Assembly: GCA_037127315.1 (NCBI GenBank)
Contig: JBBBDQ010001122.1
Span: 7,035,001 to 7,099,000 of the forward strand
Reading direction: 5' to 3'
DNA: 64,000 bases
Source of the DNA: Ascarosepion bandense
Lineage: Eukaryota; Mollusca; Cephalopoda; Sepiida; Sepiidae
Shown here: piece after piece, positions 52,501 through 64,000 of the stretch
How positions within the stretch are numbered: position 1 is the first letter of the stretch
Layout: every line of letters starts with the position of its first letter
Made by a program: the position numbers and the translations under genes
The notes under the pieces: model-generated
What the model was told of the DNA's origin: nothing
Databases searched by the model: none
The model's input: the letters and a program-made list of their open reading frames with translations, nothing else

Positions 52501-55500
52501 ATATAGAAGTAAATGATGGAGCAGGTTCTTGAAGATGAAGGAGAGACTTGAGGCAAAAGAAACAGAGAGTATTAAAATGTTACGAAATATCAATCGTTCT
52601 ATACGGAAGTGAATGGTGGACCATGTCCTTGCAAATGAAAAAGAGACTTGAGGCAAAAGAAACAGAGAAAACAGTACTGAATTGCTATGCAATATCAGTC
52701 ATCCTATATAGAAGTGAATGATAGACTTGTAGATGAAGAAGACCCTTCAGGCAACAGAAACAAAGAAAAGGCTACTAAACTTTTACGCAATATCAGTCAT
52801 CTTTATAGAAGTGAATGATGGACAAGTTCGTCGAAGATGAAGAAATAACTTGAAGCAAAAGAAACAAAGAAAAAATTACTGAACTGTTACTAATATCAGT
52901 CATCTTATATAGAAGTGAATGATTGACAAATTCGTCGAAGATGGGGAAGGGACTTGTGGAAACACAAACAAAGAAACTTGTACTGAAATGTTATGCAATA
53001 TCAGTCATCTTATACGGAAGTAAATGATGAACAAGCTTCTTGAACATCAGGAAGTGACTTGTGTCAACAGAAATAAAGAAAAAGAGAACTGAAATGTTAT
53101 ACAATATCAATCGTTGTATATGGAATTTAATGATAAACAAGCTGAAGAAGAGACATGAGGCAACAGAAACAAAGAAAATATAACTGAATTGTTATGCAAT
53201 ATCAGTGGTCCTATACAGAAGTGAATGATGGCCAAGCTCCTTGAATATCAAAAACAGAGCTGGGGCAATAGAAAAAAGAAAAGCTTACTTAACTTTTCCT
53301 CAATATCAGTAGTCCTACATCGAAGTTAGTGATTGGCAAGCTATTCGGAGATGAAGATAAGACTTTAGCCAACAGAAACAAATAAAAGTGTACTGAATTT
53401 TTACGGAATAGAATATCAGTCATCATATATGGAAGTGAATGTTGGACAAGCCCCCCGAAGATGATGAAGAGACCCGAGAAAACGGAAACCAAGTAAAGGG
53501 TACTAACCTGTTACACAATATCAGCCGTTCTATATGGAAATAAGTGATGGACAAGCTTCTTGAAGATCAAGTAAAAAAATAGAGTACTAAATAGTTATGC
53601 AATCTCAGTCATCCTCTATGGAAGTGAGTGATAGACTTGCTTCTCGAAGATAATGAAGAGACCTAAATCAACAGTAAATAAGAAAAAGTACTGACCTGTT
53701 ACGCACTATCAGTTGTCTTATATGGAAGTGTATGATGAACAAGCTCCTCGAAAATGAAGAAGAGACCTAAATCAACAGTAAATGAGAAAAAGTACTGACC
53801 TGTTACGCACTATCAGTTGTCTTATATGGAAGTGTATGATGAACAAGCTCCTCGGAAAATGAAGAAGAGACCTAACAACAGGAATAAGAAAAAGTACTGA
53901 ATTTGTTACGCACTATCAGTCGTCTTATATGGAAGTGTATGATGAACACAAGTTTCGAAAATGAAGAAGAGACCTAAATCAACAGTAAATAAGAAAGTAC
54001 TGACCTGTTACGTAATCTATCAGTCGCTGCCTTATATGGAAGTGTAAGATGAACAAGCTCCTCGAAAATGAAGAAGAGACCTAAATCAACAGTAAATAAG
54101 AAAGTACTGACCTGTTACGCACTATCAGTCGTCTTATATGGAAGTGTAAGATGAACAAGCTCCCTCGGAAAATGAAGAAGAGACCTAAATCAACAGTAAA
54201 TAAGAAAAGTACCGACCTGTTACGCACTATCAGTTGTCTTATATGGAAGTGTATGATGAACAAGCTCCTCGAAAATAGAAGAAGAGACCTAAATCAACAG
54301 TAAATAAGAAAAGTACTGACCTGTTACGCACTCATCAATGCCTTACATGGAAGTGTAAGATGAACAAGCTCCTCGAAAATGAAGAAGAGACCTAAATCAA
54401 CAGTAAATAAGAAAAGTATTGACCTGTTACGCACTATCAGTTGTCTTATGGAAGCAAGATGAACAAGCTCCTCGAAAAATGGAGAAGAAGAGACCTAAAT
54501 CAACAGTAATGAAGAAAGTACTGACTGTTACGCACTATCAGTCGTCTTATATGGAAGTAAGAGGAACAGCCTGAAAATGAAGAAGAAGGACCTAAATCAA
54601 CAGTAAATAAGAAAAAGTACTGACCTGTTACGCACTATCAGTTGTCTTATATGAAGTATAGTGATGAACAAGCTCCTGAAAATGAAGAAGAGACCTAAAT
54701 CAAACAGTAATGAAGAAAAAAGTACTGACCTGTTACGCACTATCAGTTGTCTTATATGGAAGTGTATGATGAACAAGCTCCTGGAAAATGAAGAAGAGAC
54801 CTAAATCAACAGCAAATAAGAAAAAGTACTGACCTGTTACGCACTATCAGTCGTCTTATATGGAAGTGTATGATGAACAAGCTCCTCGAAAAATGAAGAA
54901 GAGACCTGTAAATCAACAGTAAATAAGAAAAAGTACTGACCTGTTACAAACTATCAGTTGTCTTATATAGCGTGATGAACAAGCTCGAAATGAAGAAGAG
55001 ACCTAAATCAACAAATAAGAAAAAGTACTGACCTGTTACGCACTATCAGTCGTCTTATATGGAAGTGTAAGATGAACAAGCTCCTCGAAAATGAAGAAGA
55101 CACCTAAATCAACAGTAAATTAAGAAAGTACTGACTCACATGTACTATCAGTCGTCTTATATGGAAGTGAAGGACAGCCAAGCTCTCGAAAATGAAGAAG
55201 AGACCTAAATCAACAGTAAATAAGAGAAAGTACTGACCTGTTACGCACTATCAGTTGCTCTATATGGAAGTATGATGAAGGCCTCTAAAAAAATGAAGAA
55301 GAGACCTAAATCAACAGTAAATAAGAAAAAAGTACTGACTCCAGCCATGCACTATCAGTCGTCTTATATATGGAGAACAAGCTCCTCGAAAAAATGAAGA
55401 AGAGACCTAAATCAACAGTAAATAAGAAAAGTACTGACCTGTTACGCACTATCAGTCGTCTTATATGGAAGTGTATGATGAACAAGCTCTCGAAATGGTG

Positions 55501-57120
55501 AAGAGACTCAAATCAACAGTAAATAAGAGAAAGTACTGACCTGTTACGCACTAATTAGTTGTCTTATATGGAAGTATGATGAACAAGCTCCTCGAAAATG
55601 AAGAAGAGACCTAAATCAACAGTAAATAAGAAAAAGTACGGACTACGCACTATCAGTCGTCTTATATGGAAGTGTAAGGAACAAGCTCCTCGAAATGAAG
55701 AAGAGACCTAAATCAACAGTAAATAAGAAAAAGTACTGACCTGTTACGCACTATCAGTCGTCTTATATGGAAGTGTATGATGAACAAGCTCCTGGAAAAT
55801 GAAGAAGAGACCTAAATCAACAAAATAAGAAAAGTACTGACCTGTTACGCACTATCAGTTGTCTTATATATGGAAGTGTATGATGAACAAGCTCCTCGAA
55901 AATGAAGAAGAGACCTAAATCAACAGTAAATGAGAAAGTACTTGACTCAGGCTACGTAGTAATTATCAGTTGTCTTATATGGAAGTGTATGATGAATAAG
56001 CTCGAAATGAAGAAGAGACCTAAATCAACAGTAAATAAGAAAAAGTACTGACCTGTTACGCACTATCAGTTGTCTTATATGGAAGGTATGATGAACAAGC
56101 TCCTCGAAAGAAGAAGGACTAAATCAACAGTAAATAAGAAAAAGTACTGATCTGTTACGCACTATCAGTTGTCTTATATGAAGGTATGGAGAACAAGCTC
56201 CCTGAAAATGAAGAAGAGACCTAAATCAACAGTAAGAAAAAAGTACTGACCTGTTACGCACTATCAGCGGTCTTATATGGAAGTGTATGATGAACAAGCT
56301 CCTCGGAAAATGAAGAAGAGACCTAAATCAACAGTAAATAAGGAAAAGTACCGACCTGTTACGCACTAGCCAGTTGTCTTATATGGAAGTGTATGATGAA
56401 CAAGCTCCTCGAAAAATGAAGAAGAGACCTAAATCAACAGTAAATAAGAAAGTACTGACCTGTTACGCACTATCAACACTATATATGTGTATGATGAACA
56501 AGCTCCTCGAAAATGAAGAGACCTAAATCAACAGTAAATAAGAAAAAGTACTGACCTGTTACGCACTATCAGTTGTCTTATATGAAGTAAGCGATGAACA
56601 GCTCCTCGAAAAATGAAGAAGAGACCTAAATCAACAACAGGTAAATAAGAAAAGTACCGACCTGTTACGCACTATCAGTTGTCTTATATGGAAGTGTATG
56701 ATGAACAAGCTCTCGAAAATGAAGAAGAGACTCCACCAACAGTAAATAAGAAAAAAGTACTGACCTGTTACGCACTATCAGTTGTCTTATATGGAAGTGG
56801 TGTATGATGAACAAGCTCCTCGAAAAAATGAAGAAGAGACCTAAATCAACAGTAAATAAGAAAAGTAATTTACCTGTTACGCACTATCAGTTGTCTTATA
56901 TGGAAGCGGTGATGATGAACAAGCTCCTCGAAAATGAAGAAGAGACCTAAATCAACAGTAAATAAGAAAAAAGTACTGACCTGTTGCGCACTATCAGTTT
57001 ATTCTATATGGAAGTGTATGATGAATAAGCCCTCGAAAATGAAGAAGAGACTTGAAGCAACAGAAACAAAGAAAAAAGTACTGAACTGTTATTCAGTATC
57101 AGTCGTCGTGTATAGAAGTG

Positions 57121-57160
57121 ACAACTTTCCGGTTCTATTTAACAATAGTTTGGTATTTCA
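57121..57160 (+). other. Satellite 1 fragment inserted in satellite 3
   Basis: Thirty-eight bases (57123-57160, starting AACTTTCCGGTTCTATTTAA) are identical to satellite 1 domain I, for instance at 39419 onward. They interrupt a satellite 3 unit and are flanked by AAGTG on both sides, a possible 5-bp duplication. Confidence 0.93.
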
Positions 57161-57559
57161 AAGTGTGTGATGAACAAGCACCTCGAAGATGCTGAAGAGA
57201 CTTGAGGCAACAGAAACAAAGACAAAAGTACTGAAATGTTACGCAATATCAGTCGTCCTGTACGGAGGTTAATGTTGAAAAAGCTCCTTGAAGATAAAGA
57301 AAGACTTAAGGCAACACAAAGAAAGAAAGGAGTACTGAAATTTTTTGCGACCTCAGTCGTCCTATATTGAATATCAAGAAGAGACTTGAGGTCACAGAAA
57401 CAAAAAATGAGTACTGAAATGTTGCGCAATATCTGTCATCCAATATGGAAGTAAATGATGGACAAGCTCTTTGAAAATGAAGAAGAGAAGAGGCAACAGA
57501 AACAAAGAGAAGCGTACTGAACTATTATGCAAGATCAGTCGTTCTATATGGAAGTTAAT

Positions 57560-57880
57560 GATTCTTTTTTAATCGTATCACTCCGATCAAGGCGGTAACG
57601 CCACTGATGGGCAAGGGCTGCATAATAGTAAAAAGATTGGAAAAGAGAAAGCCGGAAACCATATCTTAAAGAGGGAACAAGGGACGAGCCTCTTAACCTG
57701 TTCAATAGACGTGGATGGGGTGTGAACCGGGTAATAGATCTATCTACTCCAATTGAAAAAAAAAAAGAAACCAAAGTGAGAAGATTGGAAAAGAGAAAGC
57801 CGGAAACCACATCCTAAACAGGGAACAAGGGATGGGCCTCTTAACCTGTTCAATAGACGTGGGTGGAGTGTGAACCGGGA
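57560..57880 (-). mobile_element. LINE-tail composite element inside satellite 3
   Basis: Two units of the 141-bp type plus the LINE tail on the minus strand (GCCACTGATGGGC, CCTTGATCGGAGTGATACGA and an A-run). Satellite units resume at about 57880 (GATGATGGATAAGCTTGTCA). Confidence 0.85.
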
Positions 57881-59330
57881 TGATGGATAAGCTTGTCAAA
57901 GATGATGCAGAGACTTGAGGCAACAGAAACAAATAAAAATTGTTCTGAATTTTTAGTGATGATACGTCGTCTTATATGGAAGTTAATGATGAACAAGTTC
58001 GTAGAAGTTGAAAAAGGGACTTGAGGCAACAGAAACAAAAATAAAAAAAAGATTACTGGAATGCTATGCAATATAAGTCATTCTATATGGAGAGTGAATG
58101 ATGGACAAGCTCCTTGAAGATCAAGAAGAGACTTGAGGCAACAGAGACAAAGAAAAAAGTACTGAAATGTTATGCAATATCATTCGTCATATATGGAAGT
58201 GAATGACGTGGAAGCTCCTTGAAGATCAAGAAAGACTTGAGGCAACAGAAACAAAGAAAAGACTACCAAACTGTTATGCAATATTATTCTTCTATGTGAA
58301 AGTTAATGATGAAAAATTTCTTGAAGATAAAAAAGATACTTGAGCCAACAGAAAAACAAACAAAAAAAGAGTACTGAAATGTTATGCAATATCAGTCCTT
58401 CTGGAAGTGTATGATGAACAAGCTCCTCAAAGTTGATGAAGTGATTTCAGGCGACAGAATCTAAGTAAAGCGTACTGAAATTTACGCAATATTTATGTAG
58501 AAGTGAATGATGGACAATTTCGTCGAAGATGAAGAGACATGAGGTAACAGAAACGAAAAAAAACGAGTACTGAATTGTTATGCAATATCAGTCGTCCTAT
58601 ATGGAAGGTAATTATGACGAAGCTCCTCTAAGATGAAGAATGGACTTGAGGCAACAGAAACAAAGAAAAGTGTACTGAACTGTTATGCAATATCAGTCGT
58701 CCTATATGGAAGTAAATGATGGACAAGCTTCTCGAGGTTGATTAAGAGACTAGGGTCAACAGAAACAAAGAAAAGTGTACTGAACTGTTATGCAATATCA
58801 GTCGTCCTATATGGAAGTAAATGATGGACAAGCTTCTCGAGGTTGATTAAGAGACTAGGGTCAACAGAAACAAAGAAAAGTGTACTGAACTGTTATGCAA
58901 TATCAGTCGTCCTATATGGAAGTAAATGATGGACAAGCTTCTCGAGGTTGATTAAGAGACTAGGGTCAACAGAAACAAAGAAAAGTGTACTGAACTGTTA
59001 TGCAATATCAGTCGTCCTATATGGAAGTAAATGATGGACAAGCTTCTCGAGGTTGATTAAGAGACTAGGGTCAACAGAAACAAAGAAAAGTGTACTGAAC
59101 TGTTATGCAATATCAGTCGTCCTATATGGAAGTAAATGATGGACAAGCTTCTCGAGGTTGATTAAGAGACTAGGGTCAACAGATACTAAGAAAAGAGTAC
59201 TGAACTGTTATGCAATATCAGTCGTTCTATATGGAAGTTAATGATGAACATGCTCCTTGAAGATGAAGTAAAGACTTAAGGAAACAGAAACAAAAAAAAA
59301 AAAGAGTACTAACGCTTATACAAAATAATT

Positions 59331-59780
59331 CGTCCTCTATGGAATTGAATAAATGACAAGCTCTTCACAGATGTAAAAATATTTTGAAGCAATAGAAATG
59401 TGATTTTACAAAATGATGCTGAGTATCGTATGAACTGAAAAATCAAGGAACGACAAAGTTTTCGAGAAAATAAGAAAATGAACAGAATAGGAATCGTATA
59501 CAGAAAGAGAGTGTTGAAATTTCTAGTGCATAGAATGAGGAAAGAATGCTTGAAAATTTTGATACTCACAAGACAGTTTGAAGGAAAGACATAAACAATG
59601 CATAACGAACTTAATGAATGACGGAACAGGGATTAGGAGTGATAAAAAGCGATAAAATATACTAATAGCTATAAAAGAGAGAATATTGTGGAGTGCCATG
59701 ATCACCAACATCTTCAAAGAAGACTGTAGACACATGAAAAGAAGACACATGAAAAAGAATCTACTTATAAACATACACAA
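59331..59780 (+). pseudogene. RTE ORF C-terminal region at right edge of satellite 3
   Basis: The last satellite unit runs on into sequence that is not repeated: EAIEM-FYKMMLSI, then KVFEKIRK, then LVHRMRKECLKILILTRQ, FEGKT. The RTE copy at 24 kb has EAAEMWFYRGTLRI, EVLERMQTRRK and LGHVVMKEGLENLILTRR at the same positions. Stops and frameshifts are frequent. It ends near ECHDHQHLQRR, the place of the C-terminal tail. Confidence 0.85.
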
Positions 59781-59964
59781 ACCTGAAACTAAATACCTGT
59801 TTGCATATTCCTTAAAAAATATAAATTAATTTAAAAAATTAGTATTTGGTCCTGAAAATGCGTTGAAATATGTCTGTCTCTGTAATGTTTTTAAAAAAGC
59901 CAAAATTGGTTTCTTAATTTTAAACTATTTTCAGGAAAAGTAATCGCCACTTTTTGTTTTCCTA

Positions 59965-60195
59965 AGACTTGTTCTTTTATTATTCTTTCTCCTCACTAAA
60001 GTTTTTTCCTTCCCTTTCAGTCCCAGTAACCCTTTGCTTCTTACTGGCATTATCAATGTCTTCTGTCTTCCTTAAACCTGTTTTTTATTGTCCTTTCTCT
60101 TCACTAAATTCTTCTTATATTCTTTCACTCCCAGTAACTCGTTGCGTCTTGGTGACGTTAACACCTTGCTTGGGATGAATTGATTAAAACAAATA
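59965..60195 (+). mobile_element. LINE 3' tail fragment
   Basis: Ends CACCTTGCTTGGGATGAATT followed by an A-rich tract, the Jockey-type LINE tail. The stretch ahead repeats CCCAGTAAC(C/T) twice about 100 bases apart. No coding part. Confidence 0.65.
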
Positions 60196-60239
60196 AGAAA
60201 AAATACATATATTTGTGCAGTTATAGATTTTTAAGCAGT

Positions 60240-60745
60240 GTGTCGGAGAAGTCCTCATACCAGAAAATTCATCATATTATTGAATGATCCTCGTAGAAGT
60301 CCTTATACCAAAACATTCACCTTATTTATTAAATGAACCTCGTAGAAGTCCTCATACCAAAAAATTCACCTTATTTATTGAAGGATCCTCGTAGAAGTTC
60401 TTATAGCGAAAAATTCACCTTATTTATTGAATGACCCTCGTAGAGGTCCTTATACCGAAATATTAACCTTATTTATTGAATGTGCCTTGTAGAAGTCCTT
60501 ATACCAGAAGCCATGAAAATATTTGTAGAAGAGACAGAAGAAGCCACACCCCGCTGGTGAGAAAATGGCTGGATTCGAGCTGCCAGAAGAATACCGAAAA
60601 ATTAAACTTATTTATTCAATGAGCCTCGTAGAAGTCCTTATACCGAAAAATTACCGTTATTTATTGAATGAGCCTCGTAGAAGTCCTTATACCAAAAAAT
60701 TACCGTTATTTATTGAATGAGCCTCGTAGAAGTCCTTATACCGGG
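60240..60745 (+). repeat. 49-bp minisatellite
   Basis: About nine units of CCTCGTAGAAGTCCTTATAC, CAAAAAATTCACC, TTATTTATTGAATGA, spaced 49-50 bases. Unrelated sequence interrupts them at about 60505-60590. Confidence 0.95.
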
Positions 60746-60749
60746 CAAC

Positions 60750-61304
60750 CAATGTATTTGAGTCTTAACAAAAAAAAAAAAAAATGCACCTTTCTCAAGT
60801 TACTAAACTGCGTCCTTCCTGTAAGGAAAATTAACCTATAGCACGGCGGGCTTTTAGACCACTCAGCACTCAGAATTTCACAGCCGAACAAGGTTTAATT
60901 TAGCCTTCTAAGGAAATGCACATCTTTTGTTCGGATGTCTTGAAGCCTATATTTGCTGATCACGAGCTGAAAAGTTCTTGGTTCCTTCCACATCATAAAA
61001 TCTGACCTGACATAAAAGTTTCTCTTTTGTTTTGTTTTGCTTTGTAAAAAACCAAAGCAAAACATTTTTTTAATTTTTTTTTTCTGTAAAAGATTTTTCT
61101 CTTGCCCGAAAACTTTTTAGCACCCTCATATAGGATTAGTACGATCAATCCCCATTTGTAATTTGGCGGGAAATCATCTTGTCCCCAACAGAAAATGTGC
61201 TGTACTGATTCCAAAGAAATTTTAATAAACGCATTAGTAAAGAACACAAGTTATAACTAATGCAATCACAAGACGGAGTTAAAACAAGGAAGTGACTGAC
61301 ACTC

Positions 61305-61306
<2 letters not shown>
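60750..61306. other. No gene recognised
   Basis: An 84-codon minus-strand frame (60993-61247) has no recognisable domain. Confidence 0.4.

Positions 61307-61363
<57 letters not shown>
61307..61363. repeat. (TA)n microsatellite
   Basis: About 56 bases of TA. Confidence 0.97.
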
Positions 61364-61365
<2 letters not shown>

Positions 61366-61554
61366 CTGAGTTGAAGCGCTTTTTTAAAATAAAAATGGTT
61401 TTGTGGCAAATTTGAACTTAAGATGATTTTTAATAACATCGTACTAAAAAAAAAAACAAGAAAAAAAAAACACAGACGTTGATAATTTTTTTACATCAAT
61501 GTTGTTTTTTGAATTTTTAAATGAGTTTCTCAATAGTCTTTTTTTGCATATGGT

Positions 61555-61714
61555 CAGTCTTTTCTTTCTTTTTTTCTTTTCTTTTTTCTTTCTTTCCTTG
61601 TTCTTTCTTTTCTTTTTCTTCTTTCTTTTCTCCTTTTTCTTTTTAATACTAACTTGATGTCTTTATTAATTCGCAGCACATACACACACACACACACTCC
61701 CTTTCTCTCTATCG

Positions 61715-61752
<38 letters not shown>
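61555..61752. repeat. Pyrimidine-rich (TTTC)n/(CT)n tract
   Basis: Imperfect CTTT repeats (61555-61640), a short CA run (61680) and CT repeats (61719-61750). Confidence 0.9.
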
Positions 61753-61754
<2 letters not shown>

Positions 61755-62640
61755 ATCATTCTTTTTCTTTCATTCTTTTTTATTTTTTAAATTTTCATTA
61801 CTTTGCAAAAAGAAAAACATAATGTTCATTTTTTTCTTATTTTTACTGAAATTTAAAAATTAAAAAAGTAATTTATTACGTAAAAAACGTAAATTCATTC
61901 GGCAGAGTTTTTTTCCGATTTAATTTGTTCTTTTAATTTTATTTTTTGTTTTCCATTTTTTATCAAAGGGAAAGGATCTTTCGGTTCCAATTGAGTGTAA
62001 CAACTGACACCATCTTGCCTTACCAGACCAAAAATGTCTTGTCAAATAAAATTTAAATTTCATTGTTTTAGGTTTTTAAAAGTTTTTTTTTAAAATTAAA
62101 TATATTTTGATCTTTTTTAAAAATGTAATTGGCTAAGGTGAAATTAAAAATAAAACAAAACAAAAAAAAAACAACAAAAAAACAATTTCTTCCAAATTTC
62201 CCCGACCCAGATTTCACCGTGTGTACTCCAGTTTTGTCCAAATGAAAAAAATAACTTAATTTTCATTTAATTTTTTTTTTATCAGAATATAAATAGCACA
62301 CGGTCGAAGACTTGATGGCGAAGAAAATTTTCGAAAGAAAAAACAAAACAAAAAAAAACAAAAAACAAAAAACAAAAACAAAGGAAGATCCAAAGAAAAT
62401 ACTAGAAACCTATCTAGTTTGCATCTTAGTCGCCGCAATAATAATAATAATAATAACAAAAAAATATTAACCTTAGGACTATCGCAGATCAGTGTTAACA
62501 AGTTTTAATTTAATTTGAAAGGATCATTTATTAGCTGCTATTGACTAGAGCTAAATTGGTCATATGATCAATAGCTCCTGGTAGGCGAAATGATTCATTA
62601 GGTTTTTCAAAAGTAGAAATCTAAATGTAGCAATTTAGAA
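61753..62640. other. No gene recognised
   Basis: AT-rich with A-runs and an (AAT)n tract at 62428-62454. Confidence 0.4.
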
Positions 62641-62682
62641 CTTTCTAACATTTCACACACACATGCTTGTACGCATATATGC

Positions 62683-62733
<51 letters not shown>

Positions 62734-63309
62734 CGCACACACACACATATATATATGCATATAAATACACACACATATATATATATGTATGCATATATAT
62801 GTATACATGTACATATACATGTATACATATATATAAATATATGTATATATATGCATATACATGTATGTGTATGTATATATATTGATATATATAATATATA
62901 TATGTGCATATATATGTACATATATATGTATACATGTATATATATGTATATATATATGAATATATGTATACAAATATATGTATACATATATATATATATG
63001 TATATATATATATGTATATATGTTTTTATGCCGTAAATATATATGCTGTAAGTATATAAGTATGTATATATATATATATACATGTATATATATATGGATA
63101 TATATATATATATATATATGTGTGTACATATATATACATGTATACATATATAGATGTATACATATATATATGTATATATATATACATATATATATACATG
63201 CATACATACATATGTATATATATATGTATATATATATACATATATATATACATGTATACATATATATATGTATACATATATATATGCATATATATACAGA
63301 CATATACAA

Positions 63310-63344
<35 letters not shown>

Positions 63345-63345
63345 C
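62683..63345. repeat. Complex TA/TG/TAC microsatellite
   Basis: More than 650 bases of alternating purine-pyrimidine sequence built from TATA, TGTA, CATA and ACAC. Every open frame across it on either strand (up to 218 codons of Tyr-Ile-Cys repeats) is an artefact. Confidence 0.97.
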
Positions 63346-64000
63346 TCACAGAGAAATATACACATACTTGCATAAATATGTATATATTGAGTGAGGGACA
63401 GAAAAATACGGATATAGATAGATCGACAAAAATGGCCTTGTCCATAATAAGTTATGCTTGTAAAATCCAGAAACATGTATGTATGTATGTATGTATGAAC
63501 AGATGGATGGATGTAGATACATATGGATATTTCCGTACGTATACATATGCATGTACATAATTATACATACAAACATGCATACACCCACACCCGCACACAC
63601 ATAAATATATTTATATGTGTGCGTGTGTATTTATTTATTCGCTTATGCATTATTTCCATTTTCTTTTTGTTTATTGTTATATGATTTTCCTATTTATGGC
63701 CAGTGTCTACCGTTCACTATGGCTCCCAATAGTAGTTTGTATCGTTTGTTACTAAACAACAGGCTTAGGCCGTTGTCTCAAGGGCTAAGCTGTACTTGCA
63801 TCAAGGAGACCTTTCGAGATCTGTGCATGTTTGATTAAATGAACAACAAATGTGTCCTCTCTGAAAAAGAAAAAAAAGAAGAAAATTATTTAACATAATA
63901 TAAAATGAATATATATATATATTTTCTTTTTTTCTTTAATCGGAAGTGGAAGAGTAGGAAGGTAAATTCAAAGAACCTGATCCTAATTAATATTAAAAAT
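63346..64000. other. No gene recognised
   Basis: Contains a short (TATG)n at 63476-63497 and a short TA run near 63910. The 73-codon frame at 63617 has no family resemblance. Confidence 0.4.

Larger units (their letters stand above)
52465..59330 (+). repeat. Satellite 3: 105-bp array derived from an RTE coding segment
   Basis: Roughly 60 units. In frame the consensus reads TKKKVLNCYAISVVLYGSE, one stop, WTSSSKMKKRLEATE (35 codons). The RTE copy at 23976 has SLVLDCYVTSVFLYGSECWT and KERLEAAE in the same order. Five units at about 58674-59180 are identical. Units at 53.7-57.0 kb share ACCTGTTACGCACTATCAGT and CTAAATCAACAGTAAATAAG, and have many one- to ten-base indels. The stop codon in most units shows it is not coding. 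Confidence 0.95.

Noticed and set aside
52116..52692. Minus-strand frames of 146 and 70 codons at the edge of satellite 3
   Set aside because: Antisense shadows of RTE-derived plus-strand sequence and satellite units.
39300..59330. CRISPR array
   Set aside because: Direct repeats are abutting with no unique spacers, no cas genes, and the genome is clearly eukaryotic.
62645..63445. Long Tyr/Ile/Cys-rich frames on both strands, up to 218 codons
   Set aside because: Pure product of a TA/TG/CA microsatellite.

Overview
The window is a repeat-dominated stretch of a large animal genome. I infer a mollusc, most likely a coleoid cephalopod (octopus-like). The basis is the mixture seen: abundant (TA)n, (TG)n, (GA)n and (AAT)n microsatellites, tRNA-derived SINEs, many decayed LINEs of several clades, Penelope-like elements, mariner/Tc1 and hAT transposons, Helitrons and very long satellite arrays. 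Species cannot be fixed from the sequence alone. I recognise no intact host protein-coding gene; nearly every long open frame is a transposon relic or an artefact of a tandem repeat.

Layout. 0-5 kb: an RTE-type reverse transcriptase (RT) fragment cut by a solo LTR with perfect 5-bp target duplications, a SINE with target duplications, and a Tx1-like LINE on the minus strand. 5-7.7 kb: AT-rich, nothing recognised. 7.7-14.5 kb: interrupted SINE, mariner transposase, an RT relic whose conserved block is amplified as a 48-bp repeat, SINE, LINE tail, a mariner sitting in a TA microsatellite and itself invaded by an LTR, a Helitron and a Penelope-like element. 14.9-17.4 kb: mariner MITE, Helitron, Tc1-like MITE, mariner with transposase remains, and a complete hammerhead ribozyme motif. 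18-25 kb: LINE fragments, a 210-bp triplicate, a 141-bp tandem repeat, LTR and SINE copies, and an RTE copy whose 5' half is inverted. 26-31 kb: a Jockey/CR1-type LINE, Helitron, SINE and two 5S rRNA-like copies. 31-39 kb: a hAT element with 8-bp target duplications, a LINE C-terminal cluster with (AAT)n tails, a tRNA-like SINE carrying a hammerhead ribozyme in tandem, a tandemly duplicated unit, another Helitron and a second LINE copy. 39.3-44.1 kb: satellite 1 (45/90-bp). 44.3-47.1 kb: SINE and a broken Gypsy integrase region carrying its own minisatellites. 47.6-51.2 kb: satellite 2 (54-bp). 51.2-52.2 kb: LINE and Helitron ends. 52.4-59.8 kb: satellite 3 (105-bp). 60-64 kb: LINE tail, 49-bp minisatellite and microsatellites.

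The strongest unusual results are three. Satellite 3 appears to have been born inside an RTE retrotransposon: the monomer, left flank and right flank all read as consecutive parts of the same RTE C-terminal coding region. A tRNA-headed SINE at 34.4-34.7 kb ends in a head-to-tail pair of hammerhead ribozymes, one with every core base intact. A second, unrelated complete hammerhead lies on the minus strand at 17.3 kb. Several other mobile-element coding blocks (48 bp in an RT, 66 bp in a Gypsy integrase) have also become local tandem repeats, so tandem amplification of transposon coding modules looks like a recurrent process here.
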